NCBI RefSeq assembly: GCF_003610255.1
Contig: NZ_RAPS01000001.1
Span: forward strand, 5,146,001-5,210,000
Direction: 5' to 3'
Length of the DNA stretch: 64,000 bases
DNA from: Streptomyces sp. TLI_171
GTDB lineage: Bacteria; Actinomycetota; Actinomycetes; Streptomycetales; Streptomycetaceae
How positions within the stretch are numbered: position 1 is the first letter of the stretch; every line of letters starts with the position of its first letter. Shown piece by piece: positions 44,576 to 53,044 of the stretch. The notes beneath the pieces are model-generated. The model was not told the origin of the DNA, searched no databases, and worked only from the letters and a program-made list of their open reading frames with translations. The translations under genes and the position numbers were made by a program.

Positions 44576-45154
44576 GTGAGCACGACACAGCCCCTCGTCC
44601 TCGCGGCCGAACTGGCCGCCGCCTGGAGTGACATCCAGGCCCACCACCGGGACCTGCCCGACCTGGCGTCTCCCGAGGCGCTGATCGGCGAGTCCTCGTC
44701 GGCCTGCGGCACCCAGCTCAATTTCGAGCGCCTGCTGCACGAGGCCGCCCACGGCCTGGCCGCCGCCCGGGAGATCCGCGACACCTCGCGGGCCGGCCGC
44801 TACCACAACCGCCGCTTCCTGCTGCTCGCCTCCGAGTTGGGCCTGGCCCACCCGGTCGAGCCGCACGCCAGCAGCGGCTTCTCGCAGGTGACGATGGGTC
44901 ACGAGACCCGCGAGCGCTACGTCGAGACCATCGATCGGCTCGACCGCGCGCTCGGTGCGCACCAGCTCGCCGTGGCCGGCGAGGGCAACCACCGGGCGTT
45001 CCGCGGACCGGCCGCCCGGCACGGCTCCTCGGGTGGCGGCGTCCGGGTCAAGGCGGTGTGCGGCTGCGGTCGCAACGTGCGCGTCGTCCCGTCCGTGCTG
45101 GCCCAGGCCTCGATCGTCTGCGGCGCCTGCCAGCAACCGTTCAAGATCGCCTGA
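44576..45154 (+). CDS. SprT-like zinc metalloprotease domain protein
   Basis: The 192-residue protein carries an HExxH zinc motif, H55-E-A-A-H59, in 'LLHEAAHGLAAAREIRDTSR', followed by a 'GRYHNRRFLLLASELGL' helix that probably gives the third ligand, and at the C-terminus four cysteines in 'VCGCGRNVRVVPSVLAQASI' and 'VCGACQQPF', a zinc ribbon. This order is that of SprT/Spartan-type proteins. The first 40 residues include 'AAAWSDIQAHHRDLPDL'. Substrate is unknown; related eukaryotic proteins cut DNA-protein crosslinks. GTG at 44576 has no strong ribosome site. It is a single gene between long regulatory regions. Confidence 0.75.
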   Translation: MSTTQPLVLAAELAAAWSDIQAHHRDLPDLASPEALIGESSSACGTQLNFERLLHEAAHGLAAAREIRDTSRAGRYHNRRFLLLASELGLAHPVEPHASSGFSQVTMGHETRERYVETIDRLDRALGAHQLAVAGEGNHRAFRGPAARHGSSGGGVRVKAVCGCGRNVRVVPSVLAQASIVCGACQQPFKIA

Positions 45155-45495
45155 ACCGGGCCGCGGGCGGGGTGCCCGCGACCCGGCCGGGACTGTCGGC
45201 CGGCCCGATCCGGGGCGGGACGGCCGGCGCCAATCGGCCTCCCCAACCTCGCTGTGGAGTGCCGCTGTTGCCCGGGCCGACCGGCCCGACGACGCCCGAA
45301 GGTCCTGCCGTGCCGTGCGGGGGCGCGGTCCGGGGGGACCTCTGCGGTGTGGCAGAATGGATGGCTGAGTACTCGGCAGCCTAGACAGGACCCTCTCTCC
45401 TAACGGCTGGCGTGTCCCTTGAACGGCACCTCGCGCCGCAGCCCCACGCGGCGGAGCGCTGCTCACCCACGTCAAAACCAGGAGAATCCACACCC
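45155..45495 (+). promoter_or_regulatory. 341-bp gap: terminator and rpsP leader
   Basis: CCGGGCCGCGGGC (45156-45168) pairs with GCCCGCGACCCGG (45174-45186) apart from one mismatch and ends the SprT-like transcript. About 150 bp before rpsP there is a long leader starting near a CAGAAT hexamer at about 45355. It contains GTGTGGCAGAATGG and GGATGGCTGAGTACTCG, which look like a tRNA D-arm but lack a T-loop; it may be a conserved ribosomal leader. AGGAG at about 45480 is the ribosome site. Confidence 0.5.
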
Positions 45496-45924
45496 GTGGC
45501 CGTCAAGATCAAGCTGAAGCGTCTGGGCAAGATCCGCTCCCCGCACTACCGCATCGTCGTCGCCGACTCGCGCACCAAGCGTGACGGCCGCGCGATCGAG
45601 GAGATCGGCATCTACCAGCCGACCTACAACCCCTCCAAGATCGAGGTCGACAGCGACCGCGCCCAGTACTGGCTGTCCGTCGGCGCCCAGCCGACCGAGC
45701 CGGTGCTCGCGATCCTCAAGCTGACCGGCGACTGGCAGAAGTTCAAGGGCCTGCCGGCTCCGGCCCCGCTGAAGGTCGCGGAGCCCAAGGTCGAGGACTT
45801 CTCGCACCTGTTCGCGAAGGCCGTCGCCGGCTTCGAGGACGCCACCACCGGTGTCGCCATCACCCCGAAGGCCAAGAAGTCGGACAAGGCTGACGAGGCC
45901 GAGGCCGCTTCCACCGAGGCCTGA
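45496..45924 (+). CDS. rpsP: 30S ribosomal protein S16 (bS16)
   Basis: A 142-residue protein beginning MAVKIKLKRLGKIRSPHYRI, diagnostic of bS16. Residues 1-85 form the conserved domain; the rest is a Lys/Glu/Ala-rich tail typical of actinobacteria, which makes it much longer than the about 85-residue standard. GTG at 45496 follows AGGAG at 11 bp. It opens the rpsP-khpA-rimM-trmD-rplS cluster, the classic order. Confidence 0.97.
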   Translation: MAVKIKLKRLGKIRSPHYRIVVADSRTKRDGRAIEEIGIYQPTYNPSKIEVDSDRAQYWLSVGAQPTEPVLAILKLTGDWQKFKGLPAPAPLKVAEPKVEDFSHLFAKAVAGFEDATTGVAITPKAKKSDKADEAEAASTEA

Positions 45925-45926
45925 GC

Positions 45927-46166
45927 ATGATCGAGGAAGCCCTCGACCACCTGGTGAAGGGCATCGTCGAGCACCCCGACGAGGTGCAGGTCCGCTCGCG
46001 CAACCTGCGCCGCGGTCACACCATCGAGGTGCGGGTGCACCCCGACGACCTCGGCAAGGTGATCGGCCGGGGCGGCCGCACGGCTCGCGCACTGCGCACC
46101 GTGGTCGGCGCCCTCGGCGGTCGCAATGTCCGGGTCGATCTGGTCGACGTGGACAGCCTTCGCTGA
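45927..46166 (+). CDS. khpA: KH-domain RNA-binding protein (KhpA family)
   Basis: The 79-residue protein is one KH domain: 'MIEEALDHLVKGIVEHPDEV' then 'DDLGKVIGRGGRTARALRTV', with the GxxG-type loop 'GRGG' at residues 48-51 that grips RNA. KhpA proteins pair with KhpB in other bacteria and bind many RNAs. ATG at 45927 is 2 bp after the rpsP stop, so the two are translationally coupled. The stop is followed by a hairpin. Confidence 0.93.
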   Translation: MIEEALDHLVKGIVEHPDEVQVRSRNLRRGHTIEVRVHPDDLGKVIGRGGRTARALRTVVGALGGRNVRVDLVDVDSLR

Positions 46167-46205
46167 CTCCTCGACCGCCGACCGTCAGGTCGGCCACCGG
46201 GTTCC

Positions 46206-46241
46206 AGGACCGGCAGGGACGCATCCGTCCCGGCCGGTCCT
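46206..46241 (+). terminator. Hairpin between khpA and rimM
   Basis: AGGACCGGC (46206-46214) pairs with GCCGGTCCT (46233-46241), and the inner GGGACG pairs with CGTCCC, giving a long stem in the 203-bp gap. It may be a partial terminator, with rimM expression adjusted separately, or an RNase III target. Confidence 0.6.
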
Positions 46242-46369
46242 TGCCGTTTCCCCGCCCACCGCTCCGCTTCAGCCCCGCGGCTTCCCCGCCGCTGTTCCCG
46301 CACTGCACCCGCACCGCGTACCGCACCTCCCAACTGGCACCACCGGCACATCTCAGGAGAACGATCACC

Positions 46370-46972
46370 GTGCAGCTCGTCGTCGGCAAGATCGGCCGCG
46401 CCCACGGCATCCGAGGGGACGTCAGCGTCGAAGTCCGCACCGACGAGCCGGAGCTGCGGCTCGGGCCCGGCGCGGTCCTCCTCACCGACCCCGCCGCCAT
46501 CGGACCGCTGACCGTCGAGTCCGGCAAGGTGCACAGCGGCCGACTGCTGCTGCGCTTCGCCGGGGTCAAGGACCGCACCGCCGCCGAAGCGCTGCGCGGC
46601 ACCTTCCTGATCGCCGAGGTCGACCCGGAGGAGAGCCCCGAGGACCCCGACGAGTACTACGACCACCAGCTGATCGGCTTGGACGTGGTGCTCACCGACG
46701 GCACCCTGGTCGGCGAGCTCAGCGAGGTGGTCCACCTCCCGTACCAGGACCTGCTCACCGTCGTGCGCCCCGACGGCACCGAGGTGCTGATCCCGTTCGT
46801 CGAGCAGATCGTCCCCGTCATCGACCTGGACGAGCAGCGCGCCGTGATCACCCCGCCGCCCGGCCTGATCGACACTGCGGACGCTTCGGGGGACGACGGG
46901 GCCGGCGCTCCGGAGGCGGACGAGGCTGCCCGGTCCGCCGACGCTGCCGACGGGAAGGGGGAGGCGGAGTGA
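46370..46972 (+). CDS. rimM: Ribosome maturation factor RimM
   Basis: Helps assemble the 3' domain of the 16S rRNA with S19. The 200-residue protein begins 'MQLVVGKIGRAHGIRGDVSV' and has the RimM PRC-barrel region near 90-170 ('YYDHQLIGLDVVLTDGTLVG', 'LTVVRPDGTEVLIPFVEQIV'). The last 40 residues are an acidic Ala/Asp-rich tail. GTG at 46370 follows AGGAG at 10 bp. Its stop overlaps the beginning of the trmD region by a few bases. Confidence 0.95.
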   Translation: MQLVVGKIGRAHGIRGDVSVEVRTDEPELRLGPGAVLLTDPAAIGPLTVESGKVHSGRLLLRFAGVKDRTAAEALRGTFLIAEVDPEESPEDPDEYYDHQLIGLDVVLTDGTLVGELSEVVHLPYQDLLTVVRPDGTEVLIPFVEQIVPVIDLDEQRAVITPPPGLIDTADASGDDGAGAPEADEAARSADAADGKGEAE

Positions 46973-46977
46973 GTGAC

Positions 46978-47796
46978 ATGCGGATCGACGTCGTCACGAT
47001 CTTCCCGGAGTACCTGGAGCCGCTGAACGTCTCGCTGGTCGGCAAGGCGCGCGCCCGCGGCCAGCTCGACGTGCACCTGCACGACCTGCGGCAGTGGACC
47101 ACCGACATCCACCGGACCGTCGACGACACCCCTTACGGCGGCGGCCCCGGCATGGTCATGAAGCCCGAGCCGTGGGGCGCCGCGCTGGACGCCGTGCTGG
47201 CTGCCGGGCCCGAGGGCGAGGCGCCGACGCTGGTGGTGCCGACCCCCAGCGGACGCCCCTTCACCCAGGAACTCGCCCAGGACCTGGCCGCCCGGCCCTG
47301 GCTGGCCTTCGCGCCCGCCCGCTACGAGGGCATCGACCGGCGGGTGATCGAGGAGGCCGCGACCCGGATGCCCGTGGTCGAAGTCTCCATCGGCGACTAC
47401 GTGCTGGCCGGCGGGGAGGTCGCCGTGCTGGTGATGGTCGAGGCGATCGCCCGGCTGCTGCCCGGCGTGCTCGGCAACGCCGAGTCGCACCGGGACGACT
47501 CCTTCGCCCCCGGCGCGATGGCCGACCTGCTGGAGGGCCCGGTGTACACCAAGCCCGCCGAGTGGCGCGGCCGCGAGGTGCCGGAGATCCTGCTCAGCGG
47601 GCACCACGGGAAGATCGCCCAGTGGCGGCGCGAGCAGGCCTTCGCCCGCACCCTCGCCAACCGGCCCGACCTGGTGGCCCGCTGGCAGCGCGAGGCGTTC
47701 AGCAAGAAGGAACGCGAAGCCCTCAGCGTGCTCGGCCTGGCCTGGGACGAAGCCGCCGGCCGATTTCGGTCCCCGGCCGAGCCTGTGGAACAATAG
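46978..47796 (+). CDS. trmD: tRNA (guanine37-N1)-methyltransferase TrmD
   Basis: Methylates G37 next to the anticodon to prevent frameshifting. The 272-residue protein has 'MRIDVVTIFPEYLEPLNVSL', 'DDTPYGGGPGMVMKPEPWG' near residue 48 and the trefoil-knot SAM site 'SIGDYVLAGGEVAVLVMVEA' near 137. An upstream in-frame GTG at 46969 overlaps the rimM stop and is an alternative; ATG 46978 is chosen because it matches the family and has GGAG at 8 bp. rplS follows after 156 bp. Confidence 0.95.
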   Translation: MRIDVVTIFPEYLEPLNVSLVGKARARGQLDVHLHDLRQWTTDIHRTVDDTPYGGGPGMVMKPEPWGAALDAVLAAGPEGEAPTLVVPTPSGRPFTQELAQDLAARPWLAFAPARYEGIDRRVIEEAATRMPVVEVSIGDYVLAGGEVAVLVMVEAIARLLPGVLGNAESHRDDSFAPGAMADLLEGPVYTKPAEWRGREVPEILLSGHHGKIAQWRREQAFARTLANRPDLVARWQREAFSKKEREALSVLGLAWDEAAGRFRSPAEPVEQ

Positions 47797-47952
47797 GCGA
47801 CTGTTGTCTGTCGCCCGGCTCCCCTCGTGGGGGTCAGTGGACCGGTGCCCCCGCCACGGGGGTGTCACCGTCAGCCGAAGCGGCCCGCAGCACCACCCCA
47901 GTTGAATCGAACTTCCGTGGGCGGCCCGTGGCGCCTGCGATGGAGAGCAACG

Positions 47953-48303
47953 ATGAGCAACAAGCTCGCTGCTGTCGACGCGGCCTCGCTGCGCACCGAC
48001 GTCCCCGCCTTCCGTCCCGGCGACACCCTGAAGGTGCACGTCCGAGTCATCGAAGGCAACCGCTCGCGCGTCCAGGTCTTCCAGGGCGTTGTCATCCGTC
48101 GTCACGGCGCCGGCATCGGTGAGACCTTCACCGTTCGCAAGGTCAGCTTCAACGTCGGTGTCGAGCGCACCTTCCCGGTGCACACCCCGATCGTCGAGAA
48201 GATCGAGGTCGTGACCCGCGGTGCGGTCCGCCGCGCCAAGCTGTACTACCTGCGTGACCTCCGCGGCAAGGCCGCGAAGATCAAGGAGAAGCGCGACGCG
48301 TGA
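47953..48303 (+). CDS. rplS: 50S ribosomal protein L19 (bL19)
   Basis: A 116-residue protein starting MSNKLAAVDAASLRTDVPAF with 'GNRSRVQVFQGVVIRRHGAG' and 'VHTPIVEKIEVVTRGAVRRA', diagnostic of bL19, at the subunit interface near L14. ATG at 47953 follows GGAGAG at 6 bp. It closes the ribosomal cluster. A CCGGT/ACCGG short hairpin (about 48336-48349) follows its stop and lies just before the first signal peptidase gene. Confidence 0.96.
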   Translation: MSNKLAAVDAASLRTDVPAFRPGDTLKVHVRVIEGNRSRVQVFQGVVIRRHGAGIGETFTVRKVSFNVGVERTFPVHTPIVEKIEVVTRGAVRRAKLYYLRDLRGKAAKIKEKRDA

Positions 48304-48368
48304 TCGCGCAGGCTCAGCGGGGGTCGGCCCTCCAACCGGTTTAGACCGGGGGGATAAGCTCACCCCCG

Positions 48369-49247
48369 ATGAGCACGCACGAGCCACCGACGGACCGCGA
48401 CGGCGGTTCCGCACCCACGGGTACGGAATCACCGGCGCGGTCCGTTGCCGTTTCCGCCCCCGGGCCCGCCTCTTCCGCCCTTTCCGAAGCCGCCTCCGAC
48501 TCTGCGCCGCCGACCTCCGGTGACGCAGTCGATGTCGGCGCGGACGCGAACGCGGAGGGCGAGGGTGAGGGTGAGGGCGGCGGGCGGCGGTGGTCGCGGG
48601 ACCTGCTGTGGATCGGTGCGGTGTGCGTCGTCGTGCTGCTGCTGGTGAACGCCTTCGTGGCGCGGCCGTTCGCCGTGCCGTCCGGCTCCATGGAGGGAAC
48701 GCTGCGACCCGGCGACCGGGTCGTGGTGAACCAGCTCGCCTACGCGTTCGGCGGGCACCCGCGGCGGGGCGACGTGGTGGTGTTCGACGGCATCGGCTCC
48801 TTTCTGCCGTACCAGGACGAACCGACCGGCGTGAAGCGCCTGTTGGAGCGGGCGGGACTCGCCCCGGCCGGTGACACGGTCTACGTGAAGCGGGTCATCG
48901 GCGTCGGCGGCGACCGGATCACCTGCTGCGGCACCGACGGCCAGCTCAAGGTCAACGGTGTGCCGCTGGACGAGAGCGCCTATCTGTTCCCCGGTGACGC
49001 ACCGTCGGCGGTACCGTTCGACATCGTGGTTCCTTCCGGCACGTTGTGGGTGATGGGCGACCACCGCAGCGCCTCCCGCGACTCCCGCGACCACCTCGGC
49101 GAGCCCGGCGGCGGCACCGTCCCCGAGGACAAGGTGATCGGCCGGGCCGACTGGGTGCTGTTCCCCCTCAGCCGTTCGACCTCGCTCGACCGGCCGGCGG
49201 CGTTCGCCGCGATTGAGGGGACCGGTGGCCATGGGGAGCAGAGGTAG
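48369..49247 (+). CDS. lepB: Signal peptidase I (first of four, SipW-like)
   Basis: Cuts signal peptides from exported proteins on the outer face of the membrane. The 292-residue protein has a long, acidic cytoplasmic N-terminus (about 1-76), one membrane helix (about 80-95), and the catalytic dyad Ser107 (in 'VPSGSM') and Lys174 (in 'YVKRVIGVGGD'). It also has the C-terminal box E 'LWVMGDHRSASRDSRDH'. There is no clear second membrane helix. ATG 48369 is 8 bp after TAAGCT (48355-48360), so it may be leaderless. The next peptidase starts inside its 3' end. Confidence 0.93.
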   Translation: MSTHEPPTDRDGGSAPTGTESPARSVAVSAPGPASSALSEAASDSAPPTSGDAVDVGADANAEGEGEGEGGGRRWSRDLLWIGAVCVVVLLLVNAFVARPFAVPSGSMEGTLRPGDRVVVNQLAYAFGGHPRRGDVVVFDGIGSFLPYQDEPTGVKRLLERAGLAPAGDTVYVKRVIGVGGDRITCCGTDGQLKVNGVPLDESAYLFPGDAPSAVPFDIVVPSGTLWVMGDHRSASRDSRDHLGEPGGGTVPEDKVIGRADWVLFPLSRSTSLDRPAAFAAIEGTGGHGEQR

Positions 49248-50355
49248 ACCCCGAGGCACCCCCGACGGCGTAGCCGGCCTCCCGCGCGCGGGCCGGGGCG
49301 AGCGCACGGCACCCGCCGAGTCCGTGTACCTGTCCGCCCCGGACGGTCCGGCAGTCGACATGGCGGCAGTCGACATGGCGGCCGACGCGCTGGACGTCGG
49401 CCCGGCCAGCGCAATGGACGGCGCACTGGACGGCACCGGGGGCGGCGTTGCAGGCGGGGCCGCAGGTGCTGCCGAGGCCGGCGGAGGAGACGGCGGTGGG
49501 GACCGCCCCGTGCGGGGCCGCGCCGAGCGTCGGCGTGCCGCCAAGCGGGCCGAGCGGCGTCGGCGTCGTTCCTTCCTGCGCGAGCTGCCGGTGATCGTGG
49601 TGGTGGCACTGGTCATCGCGGTGGTGCTGAAGACGTTTCTGCTCCAGGTGTTCGTGATCCCCTCCGGTTCGATGGAACAGACCCTGCGGATCGGTGACCG
49701 GGTCGTGGTGGACAAGCTCACCCCGTGGTTCGGGGCCGAGCCGAGCCGCGGCGAGGTGGTGGTCTTCAAGGACCCGGGCGGCTGGCTGGAGAACGACCAC
49801 CAGCCCTCCACGGACGGACCCGTGATGCACAGGGTGAAGTCGGTGTTCTCCGCGGTGGGACTCCTTCCTTCCGACAACGAGCGGGACTTGATCAAGCGGG
49901 TCATCGGCGTGGGCGGCGACACGGTGGAGTGCTGCGACGCCAAGGGACGGCTGAGCGTCAACGGCACCGCGCTGGACGAGTCGTACATCGCGCCCGGCAA
50001 CTCGCCCTCGCGGATCACCTTCAAGGTGACGGTGCCTCAGGGGCGGCTCTGGGTGATGGGCGACCACCGTGACCTGTCGGCCGACTCCCGCTACCACATG
50101 GACAACCCCGGCACCGGGACCATCCCGGTCGAGAACGTGGTCGGGCGGGCCTTCGTGGTCGCGTGGCCGCTCTCGCACTTCGGTCAACTCGACGTGCCGG
50201 ATTCACTCTCCTCCTTGCCGGAGCGGGCGACAGGATCGGCGGCCGTTGAGCCGATTCCTGCGGAACCCCCACTCGTTATGGGTGTGTTGGGCGTCCTTCC
50301 GCTCGTCGCCAGGTGGCGGAGAGCGCGCTGCAGAGGCGGACCGGTGGCCGACTGA
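49231..50355 (+). CDS. lepB: Signal peptidase I (second of four)
   Basis: A 374-residue signal peptidase with an unusually long Ala/Gly/Asp-rich N-terminus (about 1-95) before a basic stretch 'RRAAKRAERRRRRSFLRELP' and a membrane helix (about 119-138). The dyad is Ser147 (IPSGSM) and Lys222 (LIKRVIGVGGD); 'WVMGDHRDLSADSRYHMD' is box E. The C-terminal 45 residues contain hydrophobic 'LVMGVLGVLPLVARWRRARC', perhaps a second anchor. ATG 49231 overlaps the preceding gene by 17 bp, so expression is coupled; GAGGGG lies 10 bp upstream. The N-terminal extension is longer than in other copies. Confidence 0.92.
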   Translation: MGSRGRPRGTPDGVAGLPRAGRGERTAPAESVYLSAPDGPAVDMAAVDMAADALDVGPASAMDGALDGTGGGVAGGAAGAAEAGGGDGGGDRPVRGRAERRRAAKRAERRRRRSFLRELPVIVVVALVIAVVLKTFLLQVFVIPSGSMEQTLRIGDRVVVDKLTPWFGAEPSRGEVVVFKDPGGWLENDHQPSTDGPVMHRVKSVFSAVGLLPSDNERDLIKRVIGVGGDTVECCDAKGRLSVNGTALDESYIAPGNSPSRITFKVTVPQGRLWVMGDHRDLSADSRYHMDNPGTGTIPVENVVGRAFVVAWPLSHFGQLDVPDSLSSLPERATGSAAVEPIPAEPPLVMGVLGVLPLVARWRRARCRGGPVAD

Positions 50356-50560
50356 CGTTCCGGTCGGCGCGTGGAAACACGGGCATGCCGACCGGGAGTG
50401 ATAGAGAAGTGCTGAAGTGCTCGGTTCCGGCCTGGTGTCGGGCGTGCCCAACGAGGGCAAGCCAGATGCGGGTTTCGGGTCGATCGCAGAGTGTGGTGCC
50501 CGCTGTGCGGCACTGGTGAGCGCGGGCGCACGGGCGTCCGCACAGCAGGGAGGAGATGTC

Positions 50561-51478
50561 GTGGGGGATCTGGTGATCGGTGCCCGCTCTGGTGCTCCGG
50601 AGCCCGACGGGGAGCCGGTGGGCAACCACGAGGGCGTGTCCGCCGGGGCCGGCGACGCCACTCGGGACACCGAGGCCGGGGCGGACGCAGACGGAGATTC
50701 GACCGCGCCTCCCAGAAGGGCGCCCAGGCAGCGCTCGTTCTGGAAGGAGCTGCCGATCCTGATCGGCATCGCCCTGGTCCTGGCGCTGGTGATCAAGACC
50801 TTCTTCGTCCAGGCGTTCTCGATTCCCTCGGGGTCGATGGAGAACACGCTCCAGGTCGGCGACCGCGTGCTGGTCGACAAGCTCACCCCCTGGTTCGGCG
50901 CCGAGCCGGAGCGCGGCGAGGTGGTGGTCTTCAAGGACCCGGGCGGCTGGTTGAACGACGAGCCCACCCAGCGCAGCAGCAACTCCTTCATGCGCGGCGT
51001 CCAGGACGTCTTCAGCTTCATCGGGCTGATGCCGTCCAGCGACGAGAAGGACCTGATCAAGCGCGTGATCGCGATCGGCGGCGACACCGTGGAGTGTCAG
51101 GGCTCCGGCCCGGTCAAGGTGAACGGGATCGCGCTCGACGAGCCGTACATCTACCCCGGCAACACCCCGTGCGGGGAGAAGCCGTTCGGGCCGCTGAAGG
51201 TGCCGGAAGGTCGGATCTGGGTGATGGGCGACCACCGCGGCAACTCGCTGGACTCCCGTTACCACATGGACCAGCCGGGCGGTGGCACCGTCCCGGTCGG
51301 GAACGTGGTCGGCCGCGCGTTCGTGGTGGCCTGGCCGATCGGTGACTGGGCGACCCTGCCCGTCCCGGAGACCTTCGACCAGAGGGGCCTGAACGCGGGC
51401 GGCCCCCTCGCTCCGCCGCTGGCCGGGATCGCGCTGGCGGCCCCCGCGGTGTGGTGGGTGCGCAAGCGCCAGCGCTGA
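50561..51478 (+). CDS. lepB: Signal peptidase I (third of four)
   Basis: A 305-residue signal peptidase with an acidic N-terminus, a membrane helix (about 60-80, 'LPILIGIALVLALVIKTFF'), the dyad Ser92 (IPSGSM) and Lys167 (LIKRVIAIGGD), box E 'WVMGDHRGNSLDSRYHMD', and a C-terminal hydrophobic helix with RKRQR end that likely returns the tail to the cytoplasm. GTG at 50561 follows GGGAGGAG at 5 bp. It closely resembles the second copy in the 'LVDKLTPWFGAEPERGEVVV' stretch, so they arose by duplication. A 205-bp gap precedes it. Confidence 0.93.
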   Translation: MGDLVIGARSGAPEPDGEPVGNHEGVSAGAGDATRDTEAGADADGDSTAPPRRAPRQRSFWKELPILIGIALVLALVIKTFFVQAFSIPSGSMENTLQVGDRVLVDKLTPWFGAEPERGEVVVFKDPGGWLNDEPTQRSSNSFMRGVQDVFSFIGLMPSSDEKDLIKRVIAIGGDTVECQGSGPVKVNGIALDEPYIYPGNTPCGEKPFGPLKVPEGRIWVMGDHRGNSLDSRYHMDQPGGGTVPVGNVVGRAFVVAWPIGDWATLPVPETFDQRGLNAGGPLAPPLAGIALAAPAVWWVRKRQR

Positions 51479-51511
51479 GCGTTTTACGGGTCGGCCGCGG
51501 TCGACTCTTGC

Positions 51512-51560
51512 GCGGGCCGTGGTACTCGTGAGTAATCTGCTCGCACGTGCCACGGCCCGC
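51512..51560 (+). promoter_or_regulatory. Inverted repeat between the third and fourth signal peptidase genes
   Basis: GCGGGCCGTGG (51512-51522) pairs perfectly with CCACGGCCCGC (51550-51560); the 27-base loop holds the small palindrome ACTCGTGAGT. Terminator of the upstream gene or control element for the fourth. Confidence 0.5.
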
Positions 51561-51646
51561 AGTGCTGTCCAGCCCAGGACGGCGAGCAGCAGGGCGGTCA
51601 CGAGTGCTCGACCCGAGCGCGTGAACGTCAGGAGAGGGCGGAGCCG

Positions 51647-52396
51647 ATGAGCAGCGTCGCGGAGCGGACACCGCGTACCGAGGCCGGGGCTGGCCGTCGC
51701 CGGAGCGCGGCGTCGATCGTGCAGGGCGTGGTGATCGCGATCGGGTTCGTGATGCTGGTCGGTGGTTTCGCCGTCCTCGCCCTCCAGTACCGGCCGTACA
51801 AGATTCCCACCGGTTCGATGAGTCCGACCCTGGAGGCCGGCGACACCGTGCTCGCCCGCGCCGGCGGGGGGACGTCGGCCGGCCGGGGCGACATCGTGGT
51901 CTTCCAGGACCAGGACTGGGGCAACGCCACGCTGGTGAAGCGGGTGGTGGCGATCGGCGGTGACCAGGTCTCCGGGGACGGCGCCGGGAGGATCACCGTC
52001 AACGGCCACCAGGTCGCGGAGCCGTACCTGGCGCCCGCCAGGGTGGCCACCACCGAGTTCACCGTGACGGTGCCCGAGGGGCGATTGTTCCTGCTCGGCG
52101 ACTTCCGCGGGAACTCGATGGACTCGCGCAGCCACCTCGATGTCGCCTTCGGTACCGTCCCGGCCTCCGGGGTGAAGGCACGGGTCGAGTCGGTGATCCA
52201 GCCGCTGTCCCGGGCCGGGCTGGAGCGGCGCACCACGGCCTTCGACGAACTGGGTGCGCCGAGCGCCCACCAGCCCGGTCCGCTGCTGCCCGCAGCGTGG
52301 ACGTCGGTCTCCGGGGCGGTGCTGATCGTGCTCGCCTCTGCGGTGGGCTGGGCGGTCTCGCTGACCCGCCGGCTGCAGGGGCGCCGGAAGGCCTGA
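51647..52396 (+). CDS. lepB: Signal peptidase I (fourth of four)
   Basis: A 249-residue signal peptidase, the shortest. Membrane helix about 25-46 ('VQGVVIAIGFVMLVGGFAVL'), dyad Ser57 (in 'IPTGSM', Thr where the others have Ser) and Lys98 (LVKRVVAIGGDQ), box E 'FLLGDFRGNSMDSRSHLD', which has Phe in place of the usual His, and a C-terminal membrane helix (about 222-240). It is the most divergent of the four and may have its own substrate range. ATG 51647 follows GGAG. It is followed by a Nudix gene. Confidence 0.92.
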   Translation: MSSVAERTPRTEAGAGRRRSAASIVQGVVIAIGFVMLVGGFAVLALQYRPYKIPTGSMSPTLEAGDTVLARAGGGTSAGRGDIVVFQDQDWGNATLVKRVVAIGGDQVSGDGAGRITVNGHQVAEPYLAPARVATTEFTVTVPEGRLFLLGDFRGNSMDSRSHLDVAFGTVPASGVKARVESVIQPLSRAGLERRTTAFDELGAPSAHQPGPLLPAAWTSVSGAVLIVLASAVGWAVSLTRRLQGRRKA

Positions 52397-52514
52397 CCCG
52401 GCAGGCTGCTGCGGATCCGGGCCGGGAGCCGGCTGCGGGTGATGCCCGGAGCTCGACGGTTGGCCGGGACCGGCCCGCAGGCGGGCGCAGAACCTCAGGA
52501 CGGAGCTGAGCCAG

Positions 52515-52988
52515 GTGTCGGTCGAGCGCCGCAGGGCAGTGCGCGTGCTGCTGCTGGACCCGGTGGGCCGCGTCCTGCTGCTGCACGGCACCGACCCGGC
52601 CACCCCCGGGACGGACTGGTGGATCACCCCGGGCGGTGGCATCGAACCGGGGGAGAGCCCGGCTGAGGCGGCTGGGCGCGAGCTGGCCGAGGAGATCGGG
52701 CTGGCGGGCGTGGAGTGGGGACCGCTGATCGCGTACGGCACGGTGAGGTTCTCCTTCCGGGGCAGGGACTACGAGCAGGAGCAGCTGTTCCACCTGGCGC
52801 GCACCACGCGGACCGAGGTGTCGCTGACGGAGAGCGGCGCGGACGAGCACGCTCTGTTGCTGGCCGCCCGCTGGTGGACGATGGGTGAGTTGAGGACCAC
52901 CGGGGAGACGATCTACCCCCGCCAACTGGCCGCACTGGTGGAGCAGGTTCTGACGGAAGGTCCGCCAGAACCGCCAGTAAGGCTCTGA
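52515..52988 (+). CDS. Nudix hydrolase
   Basis: Hydrolyses nucleoside diphosphates linked to another group, often to clear damaged or surplus nucleotides. The 157-residue protein has a perfect Nudix box at residues 41-63 (G-x5-E-x7-RELAEEIGL), 'VLLLDPVGRVLLLHGTD' near the N-terminus and 'DWWITPGGGIEPGE' just before it. The substrate is unknown. GTG at 52515 has GAGC-like sequence upstream. It follows the signal peptidase cluster by 118 bp, an order common in streptomycetes. Confidence 0.9.
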   Translation: MSVERRRAVRVLLLDPVGRVLLLHGTDPATPGTDWWITPGGGIEPGESPAEAAGRELAEEIGLAGVEWGPLIAYGTVRFSFRGRDYEQEQLFHLARTTRTEVSLTESGADEHALLLAARWWTMGELRTTGETIYPRQLAALVEQVLTEGPPEPPVRL

Positions 52989-53044
52989 GCACAGGCGCGG
53001 TGGTCCACAATGGGGTGGACGTGACGAGTGAGGGGACGCTTGGA

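Noticed and set aside
45350..45400. tRNA-like sequence before rpsP (GGATGGCTGAGTACTCG)
   Set aside because: It resembles a D-arm of a tRNA gene, but no T-loop (GGTTCGA) or acceptor pairing follows, so it is treated as part of the rpsP leader.
53000..53044. Longer DUF2469 protein starting at 53000
   Set aside because: The family begins at the ATG at 53045, and the upstream residues are not conserved in type.
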